Source: Syncephalis fuscata (taxonomy: Eukaryota > Zoopagomycota > Zoopagomycetes > Zoopagales > Piptocephalidaceae). From it: 64,000 bases of DNA. The notes under the pieces were generated by a model, which made no database searches, was not told where the DNA came from, and worked only from the letters and a program-made list of their open reading frames with translations. A program made the translations under genes and the position numbers. Shown in pieces: positions 39,503 through 52,978 of this stretch (within the stretch, counting starts at the first letter, position 1; each line of letters opens with the position of its first letter). The stretch is from assembly GCA_025786725.1 (NCBI GenBank), contig JAHLTZ010000010.1, forward strand, positions 62,001 through 126,000. The letters are read 5' to 3'.

Positions 39503-39941
39503 GTTATTTAGAGCCTGTTGCTATTATATTTCCAAGTCATTCGCTTTTCTTGTATTGCTTCAAGTGCTTTGTTTCCACTTTTCTATTGCATACTATTTTT
39601 TTCTTTTTCATTCTTGCTTATGTTTTGTTGTTGAAGACTATTCTGCGAAACAACACTCTTTTAATACTACTATTCAGGCGCCTTCCTATCAACTAACAAG
39701 TCCCTTTTTGGCTTGGTTATTGATAGAGAAAAGCACTGAATCAACGATATTTCACATTGATCGCCACCATTTACCGATCTCCCTATTTGGCGCCAATAAT
39801 GTTAAGCATCTATGCCATTTTCTCTACTTTCTTCATTAGTAAATTCAAAATTTTATTTTACTTTTCCATCCTAGATGTGCAATGCTTTGTGTGTATATGT
39901 ATATATAGATTGAAAGAAATAGAGTAAAGAAATTATTATAA
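39503..39941. other. Intergenic region between convergent FHA kinase and BEACH-like gene
   Basis: About 440 AT-rich bases. I searched it on the minus strand for continuation of the BEACH-like gene (PH, BEACH or WD40 exons) and see none. The + strand frames here are rich in Phe, Leu and Tyr and look noncoding. Confidence 0.6.
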
Positions 39942-42900
39942 TCAAATTTGTCGTGTACCCGTCATGTTACCACCAGCACTACCACCACTATTATTGCTGG
40001 TTAATAGCGATGCTGTATTAGTGGCAGTCATTAGTGTTTGGGTGGCCGCATTGTGTACACGTAGTCGCCAACTTTCCTCGCCTGCTTTAAATCGGCCATG
40101 GCGTGCTTCTCTTTGCGCTTCCATACGCTGTCGATGGCTTGTTGCGCCCAAATCCATACGCTGCTTCCCTTTGGCCTTTAAATCGGCCAATGCTCTATTA
40201 AGGGCCGATGCATGTCGAAGTTGCTTTTCACGAAAGTGTTGGATACGCTTCTGACGTCGTGCAAACACTCGTTCTTGTGCACGACGATAAACAGTCGCCA
40301 CCGGTGCATATAATGTTTCAATATGCTGCTCTATCTTACCACGTCGTAGAATAGCATCTGAGTCTGATTGGAAATACCAAGCTAGAAATTCAGATAATGT
40401 CATAGGTAATAAAACGGTACCTGAATTGGTACCTGTACCACCACCACCATTATTACTAATACGTGGTGATGGCCAATCATGGTTATTAGCATAAAAGCCA
40501 AGTTCGCTATCGGTTCTATTAGATGAACTAGCACCGTGATTGCTATCTTCAAGATAATCAACCTCGTCTTCAATACTTGATCGAGTAAATTCTTCATCGG
40601 AACGATCGCGTAATGAAACGGTAAAAAAGCGTCGAATCACTTCGTAATCTTCTATAATAGCGGTAATGGCCCGTCTATTCTCGGCCGATGGACGAAATAC
40701 CGATAGCAATATACGAGCAATCATCGACCGAATAGTCGGTTCAGCCAAATGAAAGGCCCGCATTAATAGTAAAAGGCCGTGTGATTCACGGAATCTTGGC
40801 TGATCAGCAAGCATTTCAAACGAAAATTTACCAAATACATTAACTTGTTCCAGTGTTGATAAATCAGCCTGTAATAAATTAATAATAAGCGCATCACGTA
40901 TATGGAATAGTCCAACGGTTTTCATAATATTACGCGTTTCAGCCGCGTTGTGACAAGCAATCTGGTTAAGACAGCCGGCGAATCGTAGATAAATTGTGGC
41001 ATTGGGTGGTTGATACTCATCAAGATGTCGATAAAGTACTGCCAAGTTCTTTAACACTTCCGATGCGTTCCGTATCGAGACAAGGCCGTCGCTCGTAGTA
41101 GGCGAGTACATCGTCGATAAGTTGCAGCTGGAATGTTTCACTCTCGGCCACTGCTCCTTTAAGTCGGTTGATTATGGAAATGCGACGTGCCATATCAAAC
41201 ACCATCATTCGCTGAGCAATAGCATGTACCATCGAGGCAATACGTCCATAATTACTCTTTTCCATAACACCACGGTCTTGTAGAAATACGGCAAACCATT
41301 CCGGCCATGGATGTTCCCACAGTGTAACCATATTGTCAGGTGTAAGCATACGCTTTACATCGGCCAACAAATCAAACATTAAATTAATATTATCGCAAGC
41401 CCGAAGTAATTCCAATAAAAGCCGAATAAGTTCTGGATAGACTACGTGTCCGTAAGTTGAAGCGATAGTCGTAATATAGGCTTTCTAACACCAAGTGTCG
41501 GTAATGATGTATTGGCAGTGTTATTGTTATTATTACTGGCTATATTTGTTGATTGATCACATCGATAAAAATTAAGTGCTACACCAAGCAGTGTCTGTAC
41601 AAGATCCGACGTAACCGGGAAAGGTGCCAAAAATAGCCACATAGCATCAAACCCATTAACTCGTGTCATTAAAGTACGGCTTTGTCGTACATTGGAACTC
41701 ATAAGTACACCAAGTAATTTGAGTACTAGTAAACGGAATCGTTCACTTGGTAAATCAAGAAATGATATAAGTAGAGTGAGTCCATTTACCGACGACAACA
41801 GCTCAACTAGATGTTGATTCCACGTAGCATGGCGTATAGCAGATCCAGCACTTCACATTTATGATCCAGATATTGCCGCTTTTCATAGGCAATAAAATCT
41901 AATAAATGGCGTAACTCAGTAGAACTTAGATCCTCCATCATCGCATCTAATAATCGGAATAGAAACTGATGCTGTGATACTGGTAGCGTTAATAAGAGGT
42001 CAAAAAGTAGTACAAATCCTGGACCGGCTCGCCACCAAGCTAGATTCTTTCGTAAATCCAGTAGTACATTTACTAGTAAATGGATTGCTTCTAGCTGTAC
42101 ATTCTCCGGTGCCCTTAGTAATAGATCGGTGTACATATCCATGCCTTCCCAGTGAACGAGAAGTCGATGCGCATGTTCGGTATGACCATCACAAGAAATA
42201 TCCAATAAAAGTTCGAAATGATCCATTGTTAGTGGCCATCGTGATGTTGCTAATAAATGGCGAATAACATGAAATCCAGACGATACAGTAAATTGTTCAC
42301 GATTCATTGGCGATTTCAATAATAAACATACAACAATATTAAGACCAATAAGCTGATACTCTAAACTGGTCTCCATCATAGGAAAGCATACTTGTGGTCC
42401 ACCCACTTGACTAATAACATCGCCTAATTTACGCATATAATGCACGCTACACCCAGCTAATCGTGTATAGCAAGGTGGTGGTGTTTCTGTATGAGTGATA
42501 TTTGTTGTTGTAATCGCTGTATTACTATTCATCATTGGTGTTGCTATGTTTGCTATATTAGTGACCATCATAGCTGGATTAACTGTAGTATTCGATGTAA
42601 TAGGTGCTGTTGACACACTAGCACCATTATGGCCATAATGATGTGTATTTATGAAAGGATGGTTATTGTTGCTTGCATAGCTTGAAGCTAATTCAACAAA
42701 GCAAGTCTTTGGGTCAATGACCAACGCTTCTCGGTGTTCAATATTAAGCTGTGCTCGTAGATTATCACCATAACGTAGTCCATGATCAAATACGCGACGG
42801 GCCACTGATCCATCCCAAATACCTTCAAAGAAAGTGATGCCACTTAATTGCCCGCAGAAATACTCGCCCGTCGTCAACCCATGACCACGACGACCCACGA

Positions 42901-45900
42901 CACCCATGCAAATGCGTTCTTTTGATGATACGCGTGGATAATGAAAAGTGTTACACGTTTGCGTTAGTTGTCCGTTAACAAATAGCGTCATTTCTTGGCG
43001 TGAATGAGCCAGAGCAATATGATGCCAGTCAGATGCATTGGCAAAATCATAGCCATAAAATACAAAATCTTCTGGCGGCATTGGATGTTGTTGCGTACGT
43101 ACACATAAACAACATCGATTAGACTGAGCTAGTCGTCGAAGATATAGCTCAAAGAAGCAGCCTTGTGGATCTTCATAACAAAGAAATCCAGTATCATCAC
43201 CAAGGAATACAGTTACTTTAAGCCAGCATGAAAGCGTGTACCCAAATTTCTGTCCTGGTAATTTGTCAAGTGGAAAAGATAAAAGAGCACCTGCACCATC
43301 AAAACTAAACATATAAACTGGGTCGAGACGTGATGCAATTTCTAATAGAGCAAGTAATAATTCTCGTTGTAATTCAGCCACTGTTTGTGATGTTACTTGT
43401 AGATTATCCTCCAATCGTGGACCATAAGGTGCATTTTCAGCCACGCGAAGTGGATCATAAATAGCATTTAAAAGTAAAGCGGCCTCTCCTGGCCCAATAT
43501 CGTGACTGCCTATTAATGCAATAAGATTGGCCAATGAAGTAGGTGGCAATGTTGTTGAGCCGCTCAATATGCCACAAATAGTTGAACGAACCATCCATTC
43601 AAGTCCTTCGTGGGCGCACATTAGTTGTTGATTTTGTGGATTAATATGTAATAGTTGCATTAATAAATCGAAATAGTATAATTCAAGCTCATGTCCACCC
43701 GCAGTGACACGGAATAGTAGTTTGAGTGCCATGTTGGCCGCATATCGATCACGGAACACCACACCAATAAGTCGTTTAGCCAATGGTGTATCACTGCCAC
43801 CCAGACTATGATCCACTTGACTTGTTACATCTAGACTTGATTTACGATGAAGCGATAGTGTACGTATACCACTACCACTATGATGGTGTTGGCTATGATT
43901 ACTTGCTTGAATACTTTCTGGTGGTGGTGGGGGTGGGGGTGAGAAACAAGGACTTGGTATTTGTCCATATGGATCAGAGGCCAAATCTTCTAATAACGCT
44001 TCTGTTCGCATATCCATTAGTGGTCCAGCAATACTGCGTGGACGAGCAGAAAACATGCTTATTGAGTCTTGTCCACGGGTGGTTAATCGCCGATAGAGCT
44101 GCTGGTATCTCTATGTCGGCGATTGCCATCACTAAATATACTTGATGGACGGGAGGCTGATTGAGCGGGCCGTTGACTACCCGGCCTGCTATTTGATACA
44201 GGTCGCTCCAACCTACCCTAGTGAATACTAAATTGACACATCTATAAAGCACAACTTACGATGGTGTTTGGAGACCGGGTTTTCTTCCTTCGTAAAATGG
44301 CAATGGTCCTTCAAAGAGTACAGTAGGCACAAGTAGACCAGCAATAAATGGAATGACGGCGCCAGATAAATGAAATGGTTCTTCGTCACGATCTACCTTA
44401 CTTAGATCTCTTACAACACTGCCAACCGTGGCTACTTCTAGAAGAATTTGACAACAAAGACTAGAACTGTATAAGTGCCATTACTCTATTCTATTCTAAG
44501 TTACTTACCGGTCCAATGGCCGTTGACTTGATAGTACTAATTCCATAAATCCTTCATAGCCAAATGTTTCGCCTAATAATTGCTTGGTCTCTTCACCACC
44601 GGCAAATAAATCGCCGACGGCAATAAGTGCACAAGTGGCAACATTTAAATCGCGTGTTTGCTATAACATGATAATTATTGATAATTATTAATAAATAGTA
44701 TTAATGCAATTAATCAACTTACACTCAATACAGTTAATAATGCTTCAATGCCACCCAATTCACCAAAATGACGTTTAGCCAAATTACTACGTCTAAATAC
44801 CGAGGATAGTAATTGGCATATTTTAACATGAAACCAACTAAATGAAAATCTAAATGGCCGAACTGCCTTTTTAGTATGTGGTGCTGTCATTGAATCTTCT
44901 TCATGGCCGGTGTCATTTTCATCTATAATCCATGTTGTTTTAAGTGTTGAGGTAAGACTGGCCAGTACAAGTTTTAACAGTTTAACAAGCCACTAATGCA
45001 TCAATAGAACATATAGAGTAAATTGTAGTTAGCGTTACTCTAATATGTTAATTTTATCAATGCTACCTTAATGCCATCACTTGTAGCATTTTTACAGAGT
45101 AGACATTCACGCAGTAACCACATAGCCATGTCACAAACAAGCCGTTCATATTCATGGTCATAATCAAGCTCAAACGGTGCATTTGAATCGTTATTTTGGG
45201 GTATTTTCCAACAAAGTGTTGTAGATAATGCAACTGCGTCATGTAGAATCTGAAATCCTTGATTAACCTTGACCAGTTCCATATCTCTTCCCGTAGCTAT
45301 TAAATAATGTATATATATATATATATAAGTATTTAATAAATTAATAACCAGTGAACTAATAAATGGTATTACCATACCTTCAATAAGCATGCCTATTATT
45401 TGTAACAAAGCAAGGTATTGTTCTTGGACCATTGCTCGTCGGGTAGATTCAATGGTTTGCATGTCATGTGGATTAATTAGCATGCTGTGTTCTAGCAATT
45501 CAGCTACATTTGGGTTCTCGTCTGTATCCGATACGGAATCCTTTAAATGGTAGGCTCGTCTTAATAATTGCAAATAAATATTAAGAAACCTTGGCTCGAC
45601 TGCGTTTTGACGACAAAGTTGATCCTGAACAAGTTATTAAATGTATTTAGTAAATGTAGATATTAAGTGAGCTAATCGATTAACTTACTGTAAGAAGTCG
45701 GCCTACACTACGTAGAATCATGCCTACAACAACATTATAGGATGGTAGAGTAATTTGCATCAGTATACGTGTATACTCCTATATCTATCTATTAGTTATA
45801 TTTACAAGTAATACTAGTATTAATACTTGCATTTAAAATGTATAAATTGTGTTCACTTAGTAATACTGAAAAGTATTCTAATAACCAAGTAATCGAGGCA

Positions 45901-48750
45901 ATATACTGCCAAAGTAACGATGCATCTACAATCTTTTCAAGCGCTGTTGCTCGTTCAATATCCACTATTGATCCATGGTCAGATCCAGTGTATTGGCTTT
46001 CAGGATCCAGCCCCTATTAAATATAATGTTAATTAGTATTAATCAAGCATATATAATTATACCATAGATATAAAGCTATATCGATTAACCACTTACCATT
46101 TGTTTGGCCAATACAATGTCATTACCTTGTGTAGATGCTGAAGTAGTAAGCATTCGTATTAATCGATCAACACCGCCACATTTCCATCCAACAACGGCAT
46201 TAAAGGGATTTACAGTTATTAAATCCTAAGAATTAGTAATCATAATATGTTAGTACATTAATTAATATATATATATATATATACTATTAACAATTTCATT
46301 TACCTGAATACAATAAAGAGCATGTCGACGAGCCTTTAATTGAGTGGCTTCAGTAGCGATTCTGAATAGTAAATCAGCTGCTTCAATATGTGTAATTTTC
46401 TATTATTCATCATAGTAGTCATTGTTACTATAGCAATATTATAATGGTACCATTAGTATCTTACCAAATCTGGTGTTAATCCCAATGCAATGGTAAACAA
46501 TAAATTAAAATAATCCTAATATTTAAGTTAAGTGCTATATCCACACTAGTCACTATATTACTTACACGATACCACAATTCTTCTTTATCTTCATCGCTAC
46601 CTTCTTTTACTGTATCTTCATCACCATTGTCATCTTCTTCCTCTTCCTCTTCCTCTTCTTCCCCTTCTTCATTTTCGTCGTTGTCGTCGTCTTCTTCTTC
46701 AACGCCATAACTAGTAGGCAAATCATTATCATATCGATATGCTTTATCCGCTTTCCATGGTCGATTAAGATCCTCAAGTATTGCTGAGTAGCCATCAATT
46801 TGATGAAATAGCAATTGGCTAGTTGGATGATTAAACAATAGTTTACATATAATTTCAACAAGTTCTAATCGAGATGCAGAGCTTAGATTGTTACGACTTT
46901 GAAGTATTTTTGTAAGAGAGCGAAGTGCATTTTGTTGTCGTAATAAGTCCTAATTATCAACGTGTCTATTAATACTAACCAATTTAATTTATTCATCTCA
47001 CTTACTCTAATTACTTTGGCATTCTTTGTTGGTTCATTGACTTGATCCATTGCTATACGATTTGAAGATTCTTCTGATTCGCGTCTCTCTATAAAACGAT
47101 GATATCAATAGGTGGATTATTGCAATATTAAGTTTATTACCGGTATGTGCTGCTTCCATCTCGGCTGGTCGCTGTTTGCCCAGACCAACTAGATTACGCC
47201 ATCGACCAAATATCGTTTGATTTTCGGTTGATATCGAATTGGTTGTTACGTGTGCCGTATTACTACTACTGCTGCTATTATTATTTCCATGGCTATTCAT
47301 TCGACTTAAATGAAGTGGTTCATCTTTTATACATTTATCAATTAGTATTAGTATCAATACTATCTGTACAATGTATCTATCCTACTTGGGTCTATTTGTA
47401 ATGAGTCGAGCCAATGTTCAATTGTAGCTGCATTTGGAACAAAATCACTAGTATGTCATAGCTAGCATTAGTGTTAATACATTAGTAATTAAATACAAAT
47501 ATACCATTTATGATCAGTTGTGGTAGGGTTGTTATGAAAATAGTCTACACGTCCTACAATAGTTTGTAATTAGAATAATCAATATTATATCATTTAAATT
47601 AACCATTTATTATAAACTTACCACGCGTACTATTTCCTGGACTGCCCAAATGAGGAAATACTCGGCCTAGTTCAAATGACATGATATCTCGTACATCTGA
47701 CACTAAACTTGTTACCTTATCGCCAACTGCTACACCAATCAATGCACTGAAATGAGTTGGTAAACTATCATCAATCTCTTCGGCAATTGTAGTCGACTAT
47801 AATAAGTTATATGGTTAGTATTTACTTTATATTGCTATTATTAATAGCATCAATACTTACTACACGCACTTCATTCTGTGTCTCTGCCAATCGTTTAATT
47901 GTATGAATGACCTCGGCAGTAAGTGTATCATCATTTTGTGATACTAATAGTAATATTTTACGAAAGCCTTGATGCCGACCTACAATCATTGTCATATTAT
48001 AATTATATAATTATTAAAACAATAATTTCTAATATATTCTAATTTACTTACCAATTTCTAATTTGGCATCATCTTCTTGACTAAGTGCCAATAGAACACG
48101 TATTGCATATCGTCTTGTGGTGGTACTTTTCAGTTTGTTTAACAAGGCTAGTATGCGTGTTGTTAGATTTGGTGTATCCAACACTACTCGTCGATATTTC
48201 TCTTCCTATCCGTATTCATGTTTATTGTTAAAATAATTAACAATCCATTGCCATATTACTTGCCTGCAGAATAAGCCGGCTCACATTAAGTGCTTTGCCA
48301 ATAAGTTCATCATCACAACAGTTATTCGTATCACTCATAGCTGTTTTTGGTTTATGTTGGTTTACAACACTAAATATGTCCATATACATATAAGTATCGA
48401 TCTAGATTATATCAAACACTTCTAACTATAAACACATACCGTTCAATTGTATAGAGTAAGTTAACGAGAATCTCACTGCAATCACCATACAGCTTATCAA
48501 GAGTCGCGCTTATGTGGGTTGACAAGGAGACTTGCGTCCACTCGGCGTACGCTTCTTCAAATGCAGTTAAGAATTCATTTAGCTGAACCGTCATAGCTGG
48601 CGATTCCCTATACTAGAGATTAGTAAAGACCTATTTGTTTGTTGCTTATCTCGCTTACTCTTGGCTAGATGCCAACAGATACTCCTCCCAAAGACGCTGC
48701 AGCCGTTGATAAGTCTTGTAAAGCTGCCATTTCTGCCGGACTGTTTGCAT
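39942..48750 (-). CDS. BEACH-family-like protein (WDFY3/Alfy type) lacking the PH-BEACH-WD40 half
   Basis: Start at 48748-48750 (MQTVRQKWQLYKTYQRLQRL), then about 20 exons. The 5' half encodes helical, armadillo-like repeats with an extremely acidic insert (46600-46700), an Asn/Ser-rich linker (47250-47330) and a Ser/Arg-rich linker (44090-44230). A concanavalin-like domain follows at about 43290-42780: GYTLSCWLKVTVFLG, DWHHIALAHSRQEMTLFVNG, GEYFCGQLSGITFFEG. More helical repeats come next (41810-42400, 40620-41800). The last part is an Arg/Glu/Gln-rich helix ending GEESWRLRV and a low-complexity tail to TGTRQI. In WDFY3, LvsA and Bph1-type proteins the PH-BEACH module should begin right there; it is missing. 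Frame breaks of one base occur near 44085, 41800 and 41440. Related proteins act in autophagy and membrane traffic; here the role is uncertain. Confidence 0.7.
46610..46710 (-). repeat. Acidic low-complexity insert in the BEACH-like protein
   Basis: A run of Glu and Asp codons (GAA, GAG, GAT, GAC) encoding VEEEDDDNDENEEGEEEE and similar sequence. It lies between helical repeat segments, where length variation is tolerated. Confidence 0.85.
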
Positions 48751-49811
48751 GGCAGCAGAATCACTTTTGTTTAACGCTTACAGACAATGGCTGGCTACAA
48801 TACAGACAGTTTTTAGCATAAAAGTGTATTAACAAGATGGCAATAGTACTAGCTGTGGTCACTGTTGGTTGTTATTAGCTTTTATAAAAAGTGGATAAGC
48901 ACAGGAGTGCTAGTAATAATGTGTGCTATTTGTGTAGTGATGCTATAAAATAAAGTTATAAACCAATAATTTATCATTTTCATATTATTATTAATAAAAA
49001 GTGTAATATTTGTTATTTGAAAAGCACATCCCACTAAATGTGTGATGTGTGTGTGTGGTGAGAGTGGATAAATTACGAAATACGAATAATAAACCAAGTA
49101 TACTCAACTCGATATGAGAAGAATATACATTGACAATAAAGACAAGTAGGTGCTACTCAAACATCAAATAATACACACGGAATACTGCAAAGATTTGACC
49201 ATGTACTGCGAAATAATTCATCAATGACAAAGTCAGGGATAATATAGACATCAACAAGAAAGGCAGACAAAGGAGAAACGGAAATGCAAGTCTGCAGTAT
49301 GGATAGAAAAGCGATAGAGATAATGTGAAAGGGAATAGAGAATGTAGAGATAGAGAGAAAGATAGAGAGAGGCAGAGAGAGGCAGACAGACGAACAAACA
49401 AACAAGAGAGAGAGAGAGCGAGCAAAAGCTAGAGAAATAAAGGTTGAAAAAAGCATACACATACGCAAGCTAGTGCACGTCAACTGAAGAACAAAACAAA
49501 GTTTGATGAATAAATAACCATTTTGTGGATGCCATCCAAAAAGACTGCTATCAGATGCCATGCGCGTGCCATTTATCTGCATGCTGCCGTATATTGTTGA
49601 ATCATAATGGCGGTAATTGTGTTGCTGTAGTTGTTGTTGTTGCTATTGCTATTGCCGTACTAATGTTTGTTCAAATAAACGAATTGATACGTTTGTGGTC
49701 GAGAGCCAGCCACATGCCACAATAACGATGCACACGTCCAGTATCCATTTCGTGTATTATGACAAACTACGGCTTAAAAAATGCAACTACGCTTTACGTA
49801 TTACTTGGCAA
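48751..49811. other. Intergenic region: promoter of BEACH-like gene and 3' flank of NDT80 gene
   Basis: About 1.06 kb. A purine-rich tract lies at about 49310-49440 with GA repeats (agagagagagag near 49403-49420); on the strand of the BEACH-like gene this is a long CT tract. The frames it opens on the minus strand are Leu/Ser repeats and not genes. Confidence 0.6.
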
Positions 49812-52255
49812 CTACATAAATTGGCCTACCGAGGCGGATTCACTCATGAATGTGGGTGTCTGGGCTACATGCATGCCATTCGAGTTGGATACAACTTGGC
49901 CATTCATTTGCCAGTTGGGTGCACTGGTGTGAATAACCGTACTAAATTCAGATGAAACTGAACCGTTGTTATTGTTGTTGGCATTGTTGACATTTTGGCT
50001 GGCCATAAAGCTTGGTGTAGCTGGAATAGAGCCCATTGAGTGGTGGCGCATTGTTTGATGATGATAGTGTTGTTGGTGCGAATGATTCACTGACATATCA
50101 TCCTGTGCACGAAAGCTTTCCATTACTTGTGCAGGGGACTGCGATGGCACTTCAGAAATGGATGGCAAATGCGATCCATAGCTTGATCCGCTTGGAGTCA
50201 ACGCCATGGCCATTGGACCTGCATTGCTGCTGTTTTGATAAGCAACGGCAGCGGCGGCGGCGGCAGCGGCGGCAGTATGATCATCGTAAGGAGCGCCGCC
50301 TGATGCACTTGGAGTAATAGGCGATGTCATTTGAATCTATAAATATACAAATATATTAGTTAGTATTTATTCAGCGGTGATTTAATATTTGTTATGTAAT
50401 AGTTGCTTACCTGATGCTGTTGCTGATCGTGTGAGCCATAAATATCTGGCGACGTTTCAGACGATGACATATCCGACATCATAGATGGGAATGGATAGCT
50501 ATTGCCTGGAGTAGCGCCATTTTGTCCTGCTAAATGGCCTGGTGTTGCAGGTGACATAATGACCGAGTTGGCGCCATTCGTAGCAGTCATTTCCATCTTA
50601 GCCATGCCACCCAATGGTGTAATGGCCGATGCACCACCATAATGCGATGATGAATAGGACGAGAATGGAGAAGAAAGACCGCTTAGATCAGCACCGCCGC
50701 CCAAATGAGGAGGTGAGCTTGAAAGTCCGCCGTGGTGTGAAACAGAACGACCAACTGCCAATGGATTAAAACGTTCGTGATGATCAGCATAATGACCGGG
50801 ACTGCGACCACGCACGACCAATGGAGCTGATTGGGCACTGGCTACACGGAATGTCTTGCCAGCACTGGTTTCGGCAAATAGCTCAACCAAAAGTACGTAG
50901 TATTGCTGAGCAGCACGGCGTTTGCCATTGTTTGCTGTGGCAGTCTTGAATTGAACACGTTCAAATGTAACAATGCTATGATTGTTGCCGACTGAGCTCA
51001 TGTTCAAGTTACCGCCAGCTCGAATATGCTTGGGTAATGGCGTATTCTGTGGACCTTTGTCACGCTTGGGCGTATGCTGCACAAGATCAATCTTTTTGTC
51101 ACTGTTTGAAACACGTGCTCCGACGCCAAGAGAGAATTGAGTAACATGATAGAAAATGCCATTTTCGCCTTCAATCAGGCATGGGATTTCTGGCTGGTTA
51201 AACGGATGATGATTGGCCGTTTGAATAGAAAACGCACTGCTGACCTGGAAGTAATTGCGGCGGTAGCATGTCCAGTCGTTATCCGCTAGGAAAAAGCCGC
51301 GGTCCATCTTGGAGTGGATTTGTACAAGTAAGTTATGCTTTTGGTCGAGCGAATATAGCTTGTATTGCTGACGAGCTGGCGAAAAGAACGGTCCAGCGTC
51401 GTTGGCAAAGCTATAGGTATCGGATCGGCGACGACGGCTAAGCATTGACGAGTGATAGCTACCAACGGCAGCCGCAGCTGCAGCCATCGAAAGGCTCGAG
51501 TGTCGTGCCAAGCTAGATTCAAGTGAAAGACGGCGTTCAAACTCTGGACGGAGTATATCGGCGTTAGCGTCACCCATACGCGGATTGGCCGACATTGAAG
51601 GCGTTTGTAATGGCACGTATGAAGTAAGCCGAGCAGTGTCAAATTCGGCCCGATTGGTTGCGCCTAAATGCTGGTTCAAATACATGCTAGCTTCTTGGCC
51701 GATAGATGCAACAGCCATAGCGGCCGAATGACTAGCTGTAGTCATTTGATTGCTTGAGTTTAATGCGTCATTATATTGCGACAAGTTTGTATCAGTATAT
51801 GCATCGGATGAATTGCTTAACGATGGCAATCCAAGTTGCATAGCAGGTGCAGATGATTGCGACAACATAGCCTGTTGCTGTTGCTGTTGTTGTTGTTGCT
51901 GCTGCTGCTGCTGTTGTTGTTGTTGTTGCTGTTGCTGCGCATTATACTGTGATGTTTGAAGCGATGATGACGATGATGATGACGACAGCGCTGCTGACAT
52001 AGCCGGTTGTTGGGACGAGTTTTGAGAAGCAAACGTCCAGCGTTGCTGCTCGTGAATAGACGGCATCTGTGCTTGTTCCTGGCTTTCACGCAGCTGTTGT
52101 TCCTGATGCTGGGAAAGAGACGGTAACGGTGCATGGTGGTGGTGGTGGTGCACGTCGGAAAACCCATTGACGGCATGCGATATGCCGCCATGGTAAAGCT
52201 GTGAAGCAACGGCCGCGGCGGCTGCTGTTGCGGCCTCTCCACTATTACTGGTCAT
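49812..52255 (-). CDS. NDT80/PhoG-family transcription factor
   Basis: A nuclear transcription factor with an Ig-fold DNA-binding domain of the Ndt80/PhoG (Vib-1) class. Two exons (50411-52255 and 49812-50336) join in frame to 789 residues. The start at 52253-52255 gives MTSNSGEAATAAAAAVASQL; an ORF extension of 50 codons upstream is not supported. The N-terminal 290 residues are low complexity, with a His run, a polyglutamine run and Ser runs. The DNA-binding domain spans about residues 295-490: KLYSLDQKHNLLVQIHSKMD, FLADNDWTCYRRNYFQVSSA, GVGARVSNSDKKIDLVQHTP, YYVLLVELFAE and the domain-ending VVRGRSPGHYADHH. The C-terminal part is Ser/Gly/Pro-rich with a polyalanine run. In other fungi the class controls meiosis, nutrient responses or heterokaryon incompatibility; which applies here cannot be told. 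Confidence 0.92.
51872..51938 (-). repeat. Polyglutamine-coding trinucleotide repeat (CAG/CAA)
   Basis: About 22 consecutive Gln codons, a mixture of CAG and CAA, within the N-terminal low-complexity part of the NDT80/PhoG protein. The mixture suggests selection for the peptide and not only slippage. Confidence 0.9.
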
Positions 52256-52947
52256 GGTGCGTATAAAAACGATTCGGTCGTACAAGACAGACGAAAAGGG
52301 GCAATTGGCTGCGGGTACAGAGGTAAACTGTCGATAAGACGATACGTACGTGGATGTATGCGTGCGTGTAGCTGGGTAGTCAAAAACCAGACCTGACAAG
52401 CACAAATAGCTAGTTAAAAAGCCTTGACGTCAAAAATGTTGCTGATATCGAATAGTTGACGATAATTAAAGTTTTGAATAACAAAACCAATACCTATGCG
52501 TAACAAAGATACCAAGTAAAGCGTGAGAGAATAAGGTTAGCAAGCAGTGGTTCAAACACAATGGGACGTGACGTGGCAGGTGGCACTAAATAGACCAAAT
52601 GTGCGTAACAAATGTTAAGGAAAGCTGCACAACAACAAAAGTGCCAGCGTAAAAAGAGATAATGAACAAAACGACAACAACGACGGAGAAGTGGTAATGG
52701 TGATAGTGTTACTGCGGTTACTGCTACTGCTGTTACTACTAGTAGTGACAATAACGACGACGACAACGATAAAAACGTAAAAGAAATAAAAGTAAAAAGT
52801 AATGAGCCACTGCAACAACGGAAGAGTGAAAACTACTGCTCAAAAGAAAAAGATGGATAAAGTGCGCATGTGTGCATGTGTGTCAGTATGCGTGTGCTTG
52901 GGGGCTGCCTTTTAGCAGAATTAAGCAATGTGCCAGGTGTCGATGTT

Positions 52948-52978
<31 letters not shown>

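Noticed and set aside
39496-39839. Phe/Leu-rich + strand frames after the FHA kinase
   Set aside because: Composition is that of AT-rich noncoding DNA, they overlap each other in different frames, and no conserved block is present.
49153-49582. Hydrophobic Leu/Ser-rich frames on the minus strand as membrane proteins
   Set aside because: They are a translation of the CT-rich tract upstream of the BEACH-like gene and are low complexity throughout.
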